Assembly (NCBI RefSeq): GCF_017591425.1
Contig: NW_024465885.1
Location: 43,333,001-43,397,000 of the forward strand
Source of the DNA: Ochotona curzoniae
Lineage: Eukaryota; Chordata; Mammalia; Lagomorpha; Ochotonidae
Direction of reading: 5' to 3'
Length of the DNA stretch: 64,000 bases
Shown here: positions 27,301 through 33,670 of the stretch, piece after piece
Layout of the letters: each line of letters opens with the position of its first letter
Position numbering within the stretch: the first letter of the stretch is position 1
Translations under genes and position numbers: made by a program
The notes under the pieces: generated by a model
Databases searched by the model: none
What the model was told of the DNA's origin: nothing
The model's input: the letters and a program-made list of their open reading frames with translations, nothing else

Positions 27301-30300
27301 AGACTCAGTCAAAGAAGCTGTGTGAACCTGCTGCCTTCCATTTCCTCACCCAGGATTTTATGTACCAATTCTCTGAGGGGGAGAGTGACACACACACAGA
27401 GAACCCTATCCCTTGGGTCACTCCCCCAATGCCTGCAACAGTCAGGGCTGGCTGGACCTAAGCCAGGAGCCTGGCACTCCCTTCTGCCCTCCTAAGCACA
27501 GCAGCAAGGCAAGGGAGAGAAAGCAGGGCAGCTAGGACTGAGGAAGGCACAAACACAGGAGGCGGGCACACATGCACACACGCGGTGCCTTGGCTCCTCT
27601 GTCACAGTGCAGGCCCTGTCACCAATTAGCATGTCCAAGCTACAGCAAATCACCCTTGAATCTTCCCATTGTAAGCACGACAGCAAATGCAATGGCTTGT
27701 GGCCAGAGCGTAAAAGGCAATCCTTCTTCCAAAGCGCCCTATGGGCACCCACTCTGCCACTGGACCAAGGCCTATCACTCACACTCCCACCTCCCAAGAA
27801 AAACCTAGCCACCCAACAGTTTTGGTTCTAACTTCTCCTGGCCGCTCCTGAATCAGAATCTTCTGAAGCCTCATCTTTGGCCTTTCTGGTAACACTTCCA
27901 ATTCTGGGCTTACAACAGGGCAGAAGTCGCAAGTTCTAACTCATATCTCCTTTACACCACTCCTTCGTCAATTCCACCCCTTAACTATTGCTGTAACAGA
28001 TGCTTCTCTGGGGGCCAGCACAATGTCTCCATGGACTAATCCTCCACATGCAAGCTGGCATGCTATATTGGCACTAACTTTTGCCCCGGCTGCTCTACTT
28101 CCCACCCAGCTTCCTGATTGTGGCCTGGGAAAGAAGTGGATGGGAAGATGGCCCAAAGCCTTGGGATCCTGCATCCCCGTGGGAACCAATAAGAAGCTCC
28201 TGGCTCTAGACTGGATCAGCTCTGGCAATTGCAGTCATTTGGGGAAGTTAACCAGCAAATGCAAGATCTCTTTCCCCTCTCCTGTAAATCTTTCAAATAA
28301 AAATAAATCTCAAAAAAACCAACCAAACAAACAAAAAAAAACATAGCTTCTCAGCCTTTTGGCTAAGATCAAGTGTTAAAAAAGAAAAATCTCTAGGACA
28401 AGGATCTAAGTCTATAATTCCAACTGTTCACTAGCTATTTTCTTAAACTCAAGAAAAGCAATATACTCCTCACTTTAGAATATCACCAACACAGTTCTTT
28501 CCAGCCAGCACAGATCTTGCTTTGAAGTTATTATGTCTCTCAGGCCTCAAGAAGTAGAAGAAGGAAAATTTGTGGACCAGGAATTGATCAACTAAACTGC
28601 TTAACTGTACCATTCTTTCAGTAAAAGTTATGACAATATTGATCATTGTTGCAGATTTATTCATTTCTATTTGAAAGGCAGACTTACAGAGAGAAGGATA
28701 GACAGAGAGAGGTCTTCCATCTGCTGGCTCACTCCCCAATGGGAGCAACAGCCTGAGCTGAGCCAAGCCAAAGCCAGGAGCAGGCATCTTCTTCTGGATC
28801 ACCCATGTGGACACAGGGGCCCAAGGCCTTGGGCCAGCCTCTGCTGCCTTCCAAGGCCCCAACCAGAAAGCTGGACACGAACTGGCGCCCACATGGGATG
28901 TCGGTGCCAAAGTGTAGAGGATTGGCCAGTCTTATCTGATTTTTTTGCTGTTATTACATTATTTTACCCTACATAAATTTAAAACAGCAGAGAAAGAAAG
29001 AGAGAAACAGAGAGAGAAAGAGAGAGAGAGAGCTTTCGTCTGCTGGTTCATTTCTTAGATGATTGCAACAGCCAGGACTGGGCCAGGCTGAAACCAGGAG
29101 CCAAGAACTTCTCCTGAGCCTCCTCCCATGTGGATGGAAGACACCCAAACACCTGTGCCATCTACCACTGCTTCTCCCAGGACATCATCAGGAAACTGGC
29201 TCTGAAGTGGAACATCCAAGATTAGAAAGGATGACCACATGGGGTGCTCCTGTTGTAGGCAGCACCTTAGCTAGCTACACTGTAACACTGTTTCCATTAA
29301 TACCTCTCAAGAGCCTGAGACAAATGAGGCAATTTTTATACTCTAAAGTAACAAATTCTCCTAGACTCATTTGCCAAAAAAAGCAGCTCAAATTTTGACT
29401 TAAAGAAATCCAGTAGCAAAACCAGTTATATCAAGATTATCAAATCTTCCCCTGGAATGTTTCTCTAATTACATCTTCCTTTACATTTGTTTTCCCACAT
29501 CAACATCAAATATGCATTTTAAGCTTTATTTAGCAGGCCCAGTACAGTGACTTAACAGCTAAGGTCCTCTCCTTGAACACACTGGGATCTGATATGGACG
29601 CCAGTTCTAATCCCGGTAGCCCCACTTCCCAACCAATTCTCTGCTTTTGGCCTGGGAAAGCAGTAAGAGAATGGCCCAAAGCTTTGGGACCCTGGAGGAA
29701 GCTCCTGGCTCCTGGCTTCGGATCAGCACAGCTCCAGCCGTAGCGGCCACTTGAGGAATGAGTCATTGGAAGGAAGATCTTCCTCTCTGTCTCTCCTCCT
29801 CTCTATATTTATCTGACTTTGCAATAAAAATAAATCTTTAAAAAAAAGAGATGTATTTAGTTTCATTTAAAAGGCAGAACTGCAGAAGGAAAGAAAAATC
29901 TTTCATCCACTCGGTTCGCTCTAGCTATGGCTGCAATGCCCAGAGCTGAACCAATCCAAAGCTAGCAGTCAGGAGCTTCTTCCGGATCTTTGACATGGGT
30001 GCAGGGTCCCAAAGCTTTGGGTCATCTTCGACTGCTTCCCAGGCCATGAGCAGGGAGCTAGATTGGAAGTGGAGCAGCTAAGACTAGAACCAGCATCCAT
30101 ATGTGATGCCAGCACTGCCAGCAGGGGACCAGCTTATTGACTCCTGTTTTGGCCCAGACACCAAATATGTTTTAACCCATTGACAAATTCGCCCAAGTTA
30201 GGAAAAGCCTCAATTGTACTTAAGACTTTTTTTTAAAAAAATGATTTATTTAAAAGTTAGAAATGCTGAATCTACTGACACACTCTTCAGAAAGGCAAAA

Positions 30301-33300
30301 GGGTTGGGCTGAAGCCAGGAACTTTCACTGGGTCTCCCACGTGGGCAGCAAGAGGCCCAGTCAGGCTGTCTGCTGCTGCTGCTTCTCCCAGGCACATGAG
30401 CAGGGAGCTGGATTGGAAGTGGCGCAGCCAGGACACAAACTGGTGCCCATTCAGTTGCCAGTGTTACAGGTGGTGGTGTTACTCACTAGACCACCATGCC
30501 AGCGTCCTTGGCCAGGGCCTTTAAACCCACTGAATCCAAGCTGGTCCTTGAGTGTAAAAGGCATCAGGCCCTACCTCTATTGAGGCTAATCACTCAGCAG
30601 GTTAACACGAGGTCAAGGCCGGGAGTGGGCAATCATAAACTGCCGACTGAATGCTGAACAACCCTTGCAACCTGCCCCTTAGCTTCTTAGCGACTGCTCT
30701 CGGCAATCAGCTGCTTTGGCCTGGCAGGCTGCCCTATCCCTTCCCTACACAGCCTGACTGGGTCTCTCCGATCCTTGACGACACCTCTCACTCACACAGC
30801 TTCCCTCTTAGAGAATCTTTTTTTTAAATTTTTTTAGGATTTTATTCACTTTTATTGGAAAGTCAGATATACACAGAGGAGGAGAGACAGAGAGAGGAAG
30901 ATCTTTGTTTGCTGATTCACTCCCCAAGTGGCCGCAATGCCTGGAGCTGAGCTGACCCTAAACCAGGAACCAGGAGCTTCCTCCAGTTCTCCCAAGTAGA
31001 TGCAGGGTCCCAAGGCCTCGGGCCATCCTCAACTGCTTTCTCAGGCCACAAGCAGGAAGCTGGATGGGAAATGGAGCTGCTGGGATTAGAACCAGCATCA
31101 ATATAGGATCCCGGTGTGGGCAAGGCAAAGATTTTAGCCACTAAGCTACTGCACTGGGCCCTAGAGAATCTTCTTAAGCATCCAACTGCAAGCACCAGTT
31201 TTTCACTCAAGGGGTCATTCCTCCTTCAAAAACAAAATGCTAGGGATCCTCCAGCCTACACTTGGCCATTCCTACCACTGTTTCCATCTCCAGGATGCTA
31301 ACTCCACAACCAGACTGCACATTTCCAACAACACCACCTCCCCTTCATAGAAAACACTCACTCTCCATCTTCTAAATCCTTCAACTCCAGGTATCCCCAA
31401 ACTACTGGCTTAAGAACTACTCACATCATAACATATTATAATGGACTCACTTTCTCAAAAACTAACAAATCATTTAAATTCATAAATTTAGCTTTGCAGG
31501 CACCTGCCCCTTGCCTCTGGAGGTGAACTAGCGAAAATGACCCCTGGCCATTCCTACCAGTTCCTCTTGAATCGAGCTCAGCCTCAAGTACCACCAGACA
31601 CAGTTCAACATTTCAAATAAACACAAGCACAGCCATCTGCACAACACTGCCTGGAAGGAAGAAACTTCTAGGTTCTGCCCAGGACCAGTGTGGAACCCTG
31701 GCAGGGAACTCAAGTCACGGCGGCCCCAACCCTGCGGTCCGGCGGCAGCGACTGCTCTTACAATAACATTTCCGTAGCAGCTGAGGAACAGTGCTGCCAC
31801 GCGTGGTGGCCCCCAAGGACAAACACAGCCAGCTGCACAGGTTCACGACACGCCTGAGGAACCACGAAGAAAAAAAAAAAGCCTGTCATCTTTGTTATTT
31901 CCAAACACCCTCAGGCTGGTACTTACTGTCAGCGGCTGAGTTGAGTTCGGTCTTAATCTTGGATTTCTCGAGGTCTTCTTTGTATTCTTTCTTGAGCAAC
32001 TTCACTATTTTTTTGCTATAGCTGGATTTCTTCACTTTGAACACCTCTTCGTTTTCTTAAAAGAAAGAAATGAAGTCTGCTGTAAACATTTTCCGTTCTT
32101 CCGTACCATCCCACCTGCTCTTCAGCCAAATTCTTCCAAACATAAGTTCATGCGAAAAATCCCTACGTAACGGCTGAGGTTCCCCCAAGTCTGTTGTACA
32201 CACTCAAAAGCATGTCAACCTCAGAAACCAACAGAGGTCGACATGTTTTGAGGCTTTTAGGCGTAACACATGGAATATCACCAGTTTCCAATCTCCTGTA
32301 GTTTCCCTTAAATCACTTGGGGGGGGGGCAGGGGTCATCCAAAATGTTTCCAAAAGACCAACCAACCAACCAACCACGGAGCTATTAAGGAATCTGAAAC
32401 AAAACATGTAAGAGCAGAGAGTGCTGTCAAGTCCTGCAAGCCTCGGCTGAGCAGTAACTAATCCACCTCTAAAAAAAAGGAAAAAAAAAATGCGCCAGCA
32501 TCCCTTGGAAACAAAGTAACAACGGCGACGCAACAAAGTCCACACCGCCTCCTTGATTAGAAGCCAGTAAAGCCTCTGCAACCAACAGGACAAGAACGGG
32601 ATTTTTTCCCACTCCCCACGTTTTTCTTCCTAACACGGCAACGGCTGGATTACACCCACTGAAGTGGCCTCCACGGCCAAGGCTGGAGCCACCTCCAGCC
32701 CCAGTGGACTGGGAGGTGAAAGGGGTGGGGAGCTGAGCTTCTCTCTGCAACAGTAAGGGAATGAGGGACTGTGAGGGGACGTCCTGGGCAAGGGGTGCTT
32801 AGCAGGACAGCTGCCAGTGCCTGGACCTGTCTGCGCACAGGCCTGGTCGTAAACACTGGTCAAGGATGGCCTGGGCAGGGCAGGGCTGGGCAGCCACGAG
32901 GCGTGGGTGCAGCGACCCACACAGGACTCGAAGAGGACGCAAAGAGGACCCGATGCTCGGTCTCCCTGACTCTCCAGCACGCACAGGATCCAGTGTCCAC
33001 TAGGACCACCCATCTCGGCTGCGACGCCCCGGAAGCGCACTGGGAGACGGAGAGCAGGTGGCGAGGCAAGGCTAGCGGTGCCAACGCGGGAACGCGTCCT
33101 CGCCCGGAGCGCACGGCCGGGGGCGGGCTGGGGTGCGCCCCGCCGTGCCTGGGGGGGTCCTCGGGGTGTCCCCGGCGCGGCGGTTTACCTTCCTCCTCGT
33201 CCTGGAAGCTCAGCAGGCTGGCCCGGGGCACCTCTTTGTTCTCGCGAGGCCTCTTGCGCGGCTTCAGCCCGTTGCCGGGCTCCGCGGCGCCGGGGAAGCC

Positions 33301-33516
33301 GGAGGCCCCTCCGGTCTCGGCCGCGGCGCCCGGGGTGAGCGCCGAAGGCGGCCCGGGGCCCAGCAGCGACTCTCCCCCGGGGCCCGGCGCGTCTTCGCCG
33401 GCGCCCGGCGGCGGCAGCAACAGCGGCGGCGGGTCCTGCTCCTCATCCCGCTCTCGTTCCTCTTCCTCCGAGTCGTTCCGCTTGCGCACGTTCACCCGCC
33501 GAGCCTTGCGGAACAT
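1..33516 (-). CDS. PAXBP1: PAXBP1 (GCFC1) gene, exons 1-17 of probably 18; 3' end off the window
   Basis: PAX3- and PAX7-binding protein 1 is a nuclear adaptor. From the literature it links PAX3/PAX7 to histone H3K4 methylation machinery in muscle precursors, and it carries a C-terminal GCFC domain shared with the splicing-linked protein GCFC2. In the sequence, 17 exons splice in frame to about 874 codons, all with GT donors and AG acceptors. The order is a basic N-terminus with a Glu-rich stretch (residues 1-30), a Pro/Gly-rich low-complexity region (30-85), acidic segments (about 150-310), a Tyr/Ser-rich piece (320-360), a helical, probably coiled-coil region (375-500), then the GCFC region (about 570-874). 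The remembered human protein is about 917 residues, so only the final exon is missing. I see no frameshift or internal stop. Identification rests on near-identity to the remembered mammalian protein and is very secure. Confidence 0.97.
855..1021 (+). mobile_element. 3'-end fragment of the retrotransposon also seen at 39.9-41.8 kb
   Basis: About 165 bp ending in a poly-A run. It matches 41620-41805 closely (gggtggggcttctccct, then cctcagata and atgaaggaaacaat, then gtaaagattg). It is 5'-truncated, as expected for target-primed reverse transcription. It lies in intron 17. Confidence 0.65.
1134..1245. repeat. Degenerate TATG/ATGT-rich simple repeat
   Basis: Alternating atgtat, tatatg and gtatgt words with many substitutions. 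An old decayed microsatellite in intron 17. Confidence 0.6.
1340..1400 (-). repeat. Short antisense SINE tail fragment
   Basis: Resembles the antisense tail region of the SINE (aaaggcaaagtgatagaga) followed by an A run. Only about 60 bp remain. Confidence 0.4.
1814..1968 (-). CDS. PAXBP1: PAXBP1 exon 17 (residues 823-873)
   Basis: It encodes VINCFPKQWFVNLKGERTIS, then QLENFCRYLVHLADTIYRNS and MGCSDVEKRNAR. It is 155 nt and ends in phase 2 at AATGCAAG/GTAATG. The expected last exon (remembered human sequence begins ENIKQIVKLL) is not found between 1 and 1813, so it must lie to the left of the window. Confidence 0.95.
1969..3019. other. PAXBP1 intron 16, no recognised element
   Basis: AT-rich intronic sequence between exons 17 and 16. 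I see no repeat family or conserved motif with confidence. Short open frames here are chance. Confidence 0.6.
3020..3166 (-). CDS. PAXBP1: PAXBP1 exon 16 (residues 774-822)
   Basis: It encodes LLGNFLQWYGIFSNKTLQEL, then SIDGLLNRYILMAFQNSEYG and DDSIKKAQN. It is 147 nt and phase 0 on both sides, so skipping it would not shift the frame. The acceptor is tttcctag and the donor CAAAAT/GTGAGT. It follows a 4.2-kb intron holding an old L1 and several SINEs. Confidence 0.95.
3170..4180. other. Intron 15, left part, no recognised element
   Basis: Ordinary intronic sequence. A few tens of bases near 3720-3790 faintly resemble a MER5-type DNA element, too weak to annotate. Confidence 0.5.
4182..4325 (-). 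repeat. Antisense SINE with internal deletion
   Basis: The tail end (poly-A, then aaagcaaagtgccagaga) and the head end (aatccactatgccac) are present, but the middle is missing. Confidence 0.6.
4565..4880 (+). repeat. C-type SINE, sense
   Basis: The head ggccaggattgtggcg, B box ggttcagtccc at 4632-4642, middle block and A-rich tail are all present. It lies at the left edge of an L1 remnant. Confidence 0.8.
5305..5600 (-). repeat. Diverged antisense SINE inside the L1
   Basis: Antisense order is kept: ggtagcaagactcagg, then caggctgagcc-like and ctctgaaccca-like blocks, then cctaggctaaacgctcaccc at the head. It is more diverged than most copies here, so it is an older insertion. Confidence 0.55.
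5858..6202 (+). repeat. C-type SINE, sense, inside the L1
   Basis: B-box-like ggttcaagttc at 5945-5955. The tail ends ccaataaaaataagtatctt plus an A run near 6200. The L1 resumes to the right. Confidence 0.8.
6988..7325 (+). repeat. C-type SINE, sense
   Basis: Degenerate head and B box, but the middle (tccactttcaaattcagctc) and pyrimidine-rich 3' part with an (AAAC)n tail are clear. It ends about 75 bp before PAXBP1 exon 15 as read on the plus strand. Confidence 0.7.
7399..7465 (-). CDS. PAXBP1: PAXBP1 exon 15 (residues 751-773)
   Basis: A 67-nt exon encoding NVLENKNSGPYLFFQRQFWS, then SVK. It is too short and too broken by frame to show as a long open frame. It was found by searching the gap between exons 14 and 16 for the expected peptide. 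The acceptor is ttgtttag and the donor GTTAAG/GTAGGT. Confidence 0.93.
7838..7914 (-). CDS. PAXBP1: PAXBP1 exon 14 (residues 726-750)
   Basis: The short 77-nt exon encodes VFLKALLLRMRRTLDDDVFM, then PLYPK. The second residue is Phe where I recall Tyr in human. The donor is CCCAAAAA/GTAAGT, leaving phase 2. Confidence 0.95.
7968..8280 (+). repeat. C-type SINE, sense
   Basis: Starts agggctggagtctcgg about 50 bp from exon 14. The middle block (ctagctccctggaaatgcag) and the tctctctctctc run plus A-rich tail are present. Confidence 0.75.
8640..8980 (-). repeat. C-type SINE, antisense
   Basis: A T run at 8639-8652 begins the antisense tail, then agagatcttccatttgc, ttcactccccaa, and a degenerate head ending near 8975. 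Confidence 0.75.
9251..9372 (-). CDS. PAXBP1: PAXBP1 exon 13 (residues 685-725)
   Basis: It encodes VIAENMWDPFSTTQTSRMVG, then ITLKLINGYPSVVNAENKNTQ, part of the GCFC domain. It is 122 nt. The acceptor is ctcaatag and the donor ACACAG/GTAATG, giving phase 0. Confidence 0.96.
10038..10182 (-). CDS. PAXBP1: PAXBP1 exon 12 (residues 637-684)
   Basis: It encodes AKCRDFENMLWFESLLFYGC, then EEREQEKDDVDVALLPTIVE and KVILPKLT, conserved GCFC-domain sequence. It is 145 nt and ends in phase 1 at CTGACAG/GTAAAT. The intron upstream is 226 bp. Confidence 0.96.
10410..10609 (-). CDS. PAXBP1: PAXBP1 exon 11 (residues 570-636, start of GCFC region)
   Basis: The exon encodes RISKESSKIFEDVLESFSSI, then DCIKSQFEAWRSKYYTSYKD and AYIGLCLPKLFNPLIRLQLL, ending TWTPLE. 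This is the highly conserved opening of the GCFC domain. It is 200 nt and ends in phase 0 at CTGGAG/GTGCGT. Confidence 0.96.
11088..11422 (-). repeat. C-type SINE, antisense, intron 10
   Basis: Antisense tail tttttatttgaaaggcagag, then tcctcaaatggccgcaatgg, then a head ending ccacagagctgtcccc near 11420. Confidence 0.8.
11620..12010 (+). mobile_element. Tigger-like DNA transposon copy interrupted by a SINE
   Basis: Both flanks of the SINE at 11655-11840 show fragments of the same family as 54089-54392: aacatttcttatctgaaat on the left, and ttttggatttttttag, ggggataatgtgtattt and aaagtttcagaattgg on the right. It lies in intron 10. Confidence 0.55.
11655..11840 (+). repeat. Truncated C-type SINE, sense
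   Basis: Head with B box gggttcaagtc. The middle jumps from ggatggctcaaatc directly to cttctctgtgtctctgcctt, so about 100 bp are deleted. Confidence 0.65.
12025..12060 (+). pseudogene. U6 snRNA-derived pseudogene, 5' part
   Basis: The first about 33 bases of U6 are nearly perfect (gtgctc, one G-to-A change, then cttcggcagcacatatacta). The following sequence diverges quickly and only faintly follows U6. The usual U6 promoter elements are not recognisable upstream. It is a processed snRNA pseudogene in intron 10. Confidence 0.8.
12238..12548 (+). repeat. C-type SINE, sense
   Basis: Well preserved: head aggtccagcacaacagcc, B-box-like agttctaatcc near 12304, middle block, and ttctgtctctcctcctgtct near the 3' end. 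Confidence 0.85.
13092..13207 (-). CDS. PAXBP1: PAXBP1 exon 10 (residues 531-569)
   Basis: The exon encodes TRRRQAREQTGKMADHLEGL, then SSDDEETSTDITNFNLEKD. A basic stretch is followed by an acidic Ser/Asp/Glu cluster that usually marks a flexible, phosphorylatable linker. The donor GGAAAAAG/GTTAGA is weaker than the consensus. The downstream exon restores the frame exactly, so the junction is secure. Confidence 0.94.
13295..13394 (-). CDS. PAXBP1: PAXBP1 exon 9 (residues 498-530)
   Basis: The 100-nt exon encodes NKALMAPNLDSFGRDRALYQ, then EHAKRRIAEREARR, a very basic helix. It is separated from exon 10 by an intron of only 87 bp. The acceptor is gttttacag and the donor CCAGGAG/GTAATT. Confidence 0.95.
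13400..14655. other. Intron 8, right part next to exon 9, no recognised element
   Basis: AT-rich intronic sequence with no clear repeat family or motif. Confidence 0.5.
14661..15492 (-). mobile_element. Tigger-like DNA transposon copy, antisense, expanded by an internal minisatellite
   Basis: The left end (aggatccctaatctgaa, catctgaaatgcttcaaaa, accttcaggctgtgagc) and the right end (gttcccaagcatttcaagtc, agatacttgactcgg) are the reverse complement of the family seen complete at 54089-54392. The block between 14881 and 15435 is replaced by tandem repeats. Confidence 0.6.
14881..15436. repeat. Minisatellite of 16 units, 32/33/34/39 bp, with higher-order periodicity
   Basis: The word accaagatactgcaaaccag, or a close variant (accaaagctactgc in two units), recurs 16 times. 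Spacings from 14905 are 32, 39, 32, 34, 34, 39, 32, 33, 34, 34, 39, 32, 33, 39, 34. The run 32-33-34-34-39 makes a higher-order unit of about 172 bp. The unit lacks stop codons in several frames on both strands, which produces long spurious open frames. It lies in PAXBP1 intron 8. Confidence 0.95.
15493..16600. other. Intron 8, middle part, no recognised element
   Basis: AT-rich intronic sequence. A short T run near 16604-16622 may be a SINE tail remnant. Confidence 0.5.
16640..16840 (+). mobile_element. MER5-type (hAT-Charlie) DNA transposon remnant
   Basis: Characteristic order: aatcacctggagtggtt, atgcagatttctgg, aggaatctgcacttcagtga, tttgagaactgttggc. It is a non-autonomous ancient mammalian element with no coding capacity. 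Confidence 0.6.
17597..17720 (-). CDS. PAXBP1: PAXBP1 exon 8 (residues 457-497)
   Basis: The exon encodes VPLINELESAIHQLYKQRAS and then RLVQRRQDDIKDESSEFSSHS, continuing the helical region. The donor is CATTCAA/GTCAGT, a less common GTCAGT, chosen because it alone restores the conserved SNKALMAPNLDSF across the junction. It leaves phase 1. Confidence 0.94.
17725..21165. other. Intron 7, no recognised element
   Basis: A 3.4-kb AT-rich intron that is unusually free of recognisable SINEs for this locus. It holds a C10 run near 18452. A more GC-rich patch at about 19970-20340 shows overlapping chance open frames but no conserved coding pattern. Confidence 0.5.
21169..21358 (-). CDS. PAXBP1: PAXBP1 exon 7 (residues 393-456)
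   Basis: The exon encodes LDSMKELHKANRQQHERHLQ and continues to DLLECFSEK. Its hydrophobic spacing suggests a coiled coil. It is 190 nt and ends in phase 0 at AGTGAAAAG/GTAAGA. Confidence 0.95.
21870..22087 (-). CDS. PAXBP1: PAXBP1 exon 6 (residues 321-392)
   Basis: The 218-nt exon encodes VQASQPTEVNMYYQNSYQ and continues through a Tyr/Ser/Gly-rich segment (MPYGSSYGIPYNYTTYGSSD), then a basic, helical end (VTIDLVKKQLKDR). The Tyr-rich segment resembles low-complexity regions of RNA-associated nuclear proteins, which is an inference. The donor is AAAGACAG/GTAGGG, leaving phase 2. Confidence 0.95.
22090..23060. other. Intron 5
   Basis: Mostly featureless. A stretch at about 22325-22400 (tttgcccaaggtcacag) resembles the core of an old MIR/L2-type repeat, weakly. 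Confidence 0.4.
23061..23164 (-). CDS. PAXBP1: PAXBP1 exon 5 (residues 286-320)
   Basis: This 104-nt exon encodes IEGSDDDALVTGEQDEELSR, then WEQEQIRKGINIPQ, and brings the frame to phase 0. The acceptor is ggttgcag and the donor CCGCAG/GTAAGA. An in-frame Met a short way upstream lies in the intron and is not a plausible start. Confidence 0.95.
23613..23834 (-). CDS. PAXBP1: PAXBP1 exon 4 (residues 212-285)
   Basis: The exon begins after ctccccag and encodes EIPDAAFIHAARKKRQMARE, then a strongly acidic run (REDENDASDDEDDDEKRR) and KEKSQRQKIAEEIG. It is 222 nt and phase 1 throughout. The acidic run includes potential CK2-type sites (S-D-D-E), which is inference only. The donor is AAATAG/GTAACC. 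Confidence 0.95.
24110..24520 (-). mobile_element. Antisense L1 fragment
   Basis: Resembles the reverse complement of the L1 ORF2 3' region: ccacataattttccatt, aaatgtaccatagctta, gctgaacatttgtgcaa, caataatgttgcc. It lies in intron 3. Divergence is high. Confidence 0.5.
24958..25290 (+). repeat. C-type SINE, sense, 100 bp from exon 3
   Basis: Near-complete: head gggcccagtgtgataatg, B box ggttcatatcc at 25027-25037, middle block and an (A)n tail. It sits just downstream of the exon 3 donor in the transcript's sense, as an antisense repeat relative to PAXBP1. Confidence 0.9.
25390..25566 (-). CDS. PAXBP1: PAXBP1 exon 3 (residues 153-211)
   Basis: The 177-nt exon keeps phase 1 and encodes an acidic stretch containing DEMDMESEKEEEKPK and then FSNALSSLNVLRPG, both familiar from mammalian PAXBP1. 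The junction codon at the exon 2/3 border reads Asn here where I recall Ser in human, a small substitution created by the first two bases of the exon. The donor is GGCCAG/GTGTGT. Confidence 0.94.
25570..28000. other. Intron 2, part next to exon 3, no recognised element
   Basis: Moderately GC-rich non-coding sequence. Several open frames of 75-106 codons overlap on both strands without conserved signature. Confidence 0.45.
28010..28335 (+). repeat. C-type SINE, sense
   Basis: Head ggggccagcacaatgtctcc, middle cttcccacccagcttcctga, and an (AAAC)n/(AAAT)n tail reaching 28340. It is immediately followed by a U2-derived fragment. Confidence 0.85.
28343..28376 (+). pseudogene. U2 snRNA-derived pseudogene, 5' 34 nt only
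   Basis: Matches the first 34 bases of U2 with two changes (at U2 positions 3 and 11): gcttctcagccttttggc then taagatcaagtgt. It then turns into A-rich sequence (taaaaaagaaaaa). It is 3'-truncated and joins the A-rich tail of the SINE to its left. It cannot be functional. Confidence 0.85.
28650..28930 (-). repeat. C-type SINE, antisense
   Basis: Antisense tail (gatttattcatttctatt), then gagaggtcttccatctgc, ctcactccccaatggg, and a head block ending near 28925. Confidence 0.85.
28980..29280 (-). repeat. C-type SINE, antisense, with GA-rich expansion
   Basis: Begins with an expanded purine run (28989-29032, gagaaagagagagagaga) in place of the usual short stretch, then tctgctggttcatttc and a degenerate head. 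Confidence 0.7.
29536..29848 (+). repeat. C-type SINE, sense, tail-to-tail with the next
   Basis: Head caggcccagtacagtgac, B-box-like agttctaatcc at 29603-29613, tail aaataaatctttaaaaaaaa. The next SINE starts at once in opposite orientation. Confidence 0.9.
29850..30150 (-). repeat. C-type SINE, antisense, tail-to-tail partner
   Basis: Starts gagatgtatttagtttcatt directly after the A run of the preceding copy and runs to a degenerate head near 30140. The two form an inverted repeat of about 300-bp arms with almost no loop. Confidence 0.85.
30230..30512 (-). repeat. C-type SINE, antisense
   Basis: Antisense tail, then gaagccaggaactttcac, ctggattggaagtggcgc, and a head ending agaccaccatgccagc. 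Confidence 0.75.
30820..31161 (-). repeat. C-type SINE, antisense, with target-site duplication
   Basis: A well-preserved copy. The reverse B box ggattagaacc is at 31083-31093. An 11-bp direct repeat, tagagaatctt, flanks it at 30809-30819 and 31162-31172, defining the insertion precisely. Confidence 0.95.
31175..31920. other. Intron 2, part next to exon 2, no recognised element
   Basis: Unique-looking non-coding sequence. A GC-rich patch lies at about 31680-31860. Confidence 0.45.
31927..32055 (-). CDS. PAXBP1: PAXBP1 exon 2 (residues 110-152)
   Basis: The acceptor ttttaag is followed by ENEEVFKVKKSSYSKKIVKL, continuing the exon 1 frame exactly. The exon is Lys-rich (VKLLKKEYKEDLEKSKIKTE) and probably helical. 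The donor is GCTGACA/GTAAGT and the exon is 129 nt, so phase 1 is kept. Intron 2 beyond it is 6.4 kb and is packed with SINEs. Confidence 0.95.
32060..32989. other. Intron 1, proximal to exon 2
   Basis: GC content rises toward the CpG island. I see no repeat family. Overlapping open frames on both strands are composition effects. Confidence 0.5.
33189..33516 (-). CDS. PAXBP1: PAXBP1 exon 1 (start codon, residues 1-109)
   Basis: The protein opens MFRKARRVNVRKRNDSEEEE, the characteristic PAXBP1 N-terminus: an Arg/Lys-rich block, then an acidic run, then Pro- and Gly-rich sequence and a basic KPRKRPRENKE motif that could be a nuclear localisation signal. The start has G at -3, a moderate Kozak context, and is the first methionine of the conserved protein. 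The exon is very GC-rich and lies inside the CpG island. The donor reads GAGGAAG/GTAAAC, leaving phase 1. Low-complexity Pro/Gly/Ala residues 30-85 are the part most likely to vary in length between species. Confidence 0.96.
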
Positions 33517-33590
33517 CCCCGCGGCCCTCTCCGGCGCTCACCACTCCTGCTCTCCGCACGGCGACCCAGGCCAGCGCCGAGCTCGCCACG

Positions 33591-33600
33591 GCGCACGCGC
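33591..33600. promoter_or_regulatory. NRF1-like site gcgcacgcgc
   Basis: One mismatch from the NRF1 palindrome, 61 bp inside the perfect site and closer to the start codon. The pair strengthens the NRF1 reading of this promoter. Confidence 0.5.
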
Positions 33601-33660
33601 GCAGCCCGCAGTGCCAGCCGTGCCGGGGCTTCTCCCGGCTACAGTGCCCCGCCACCGGGC

Positions 33661-33670
33661 GCGCATGCGC
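33661..33670. promoter_or_regulatory. NRF1 palindrome gcgcatgcgc
   Basis: A perfect core NRF1 palindrome about 145 bp upstream of the PAXBP1 start codon. NRF1 sites are typical of TATA-less housekeeping promoters. Occupancy is inferred. Confidence 0.65.

Noticed and set aside
22956..33516. U12-type (minor) introns in PAXBP1
   Set aside because: All 17 donors read GT with major-class context. None has the ATATCCTT or GTATCCTT start.
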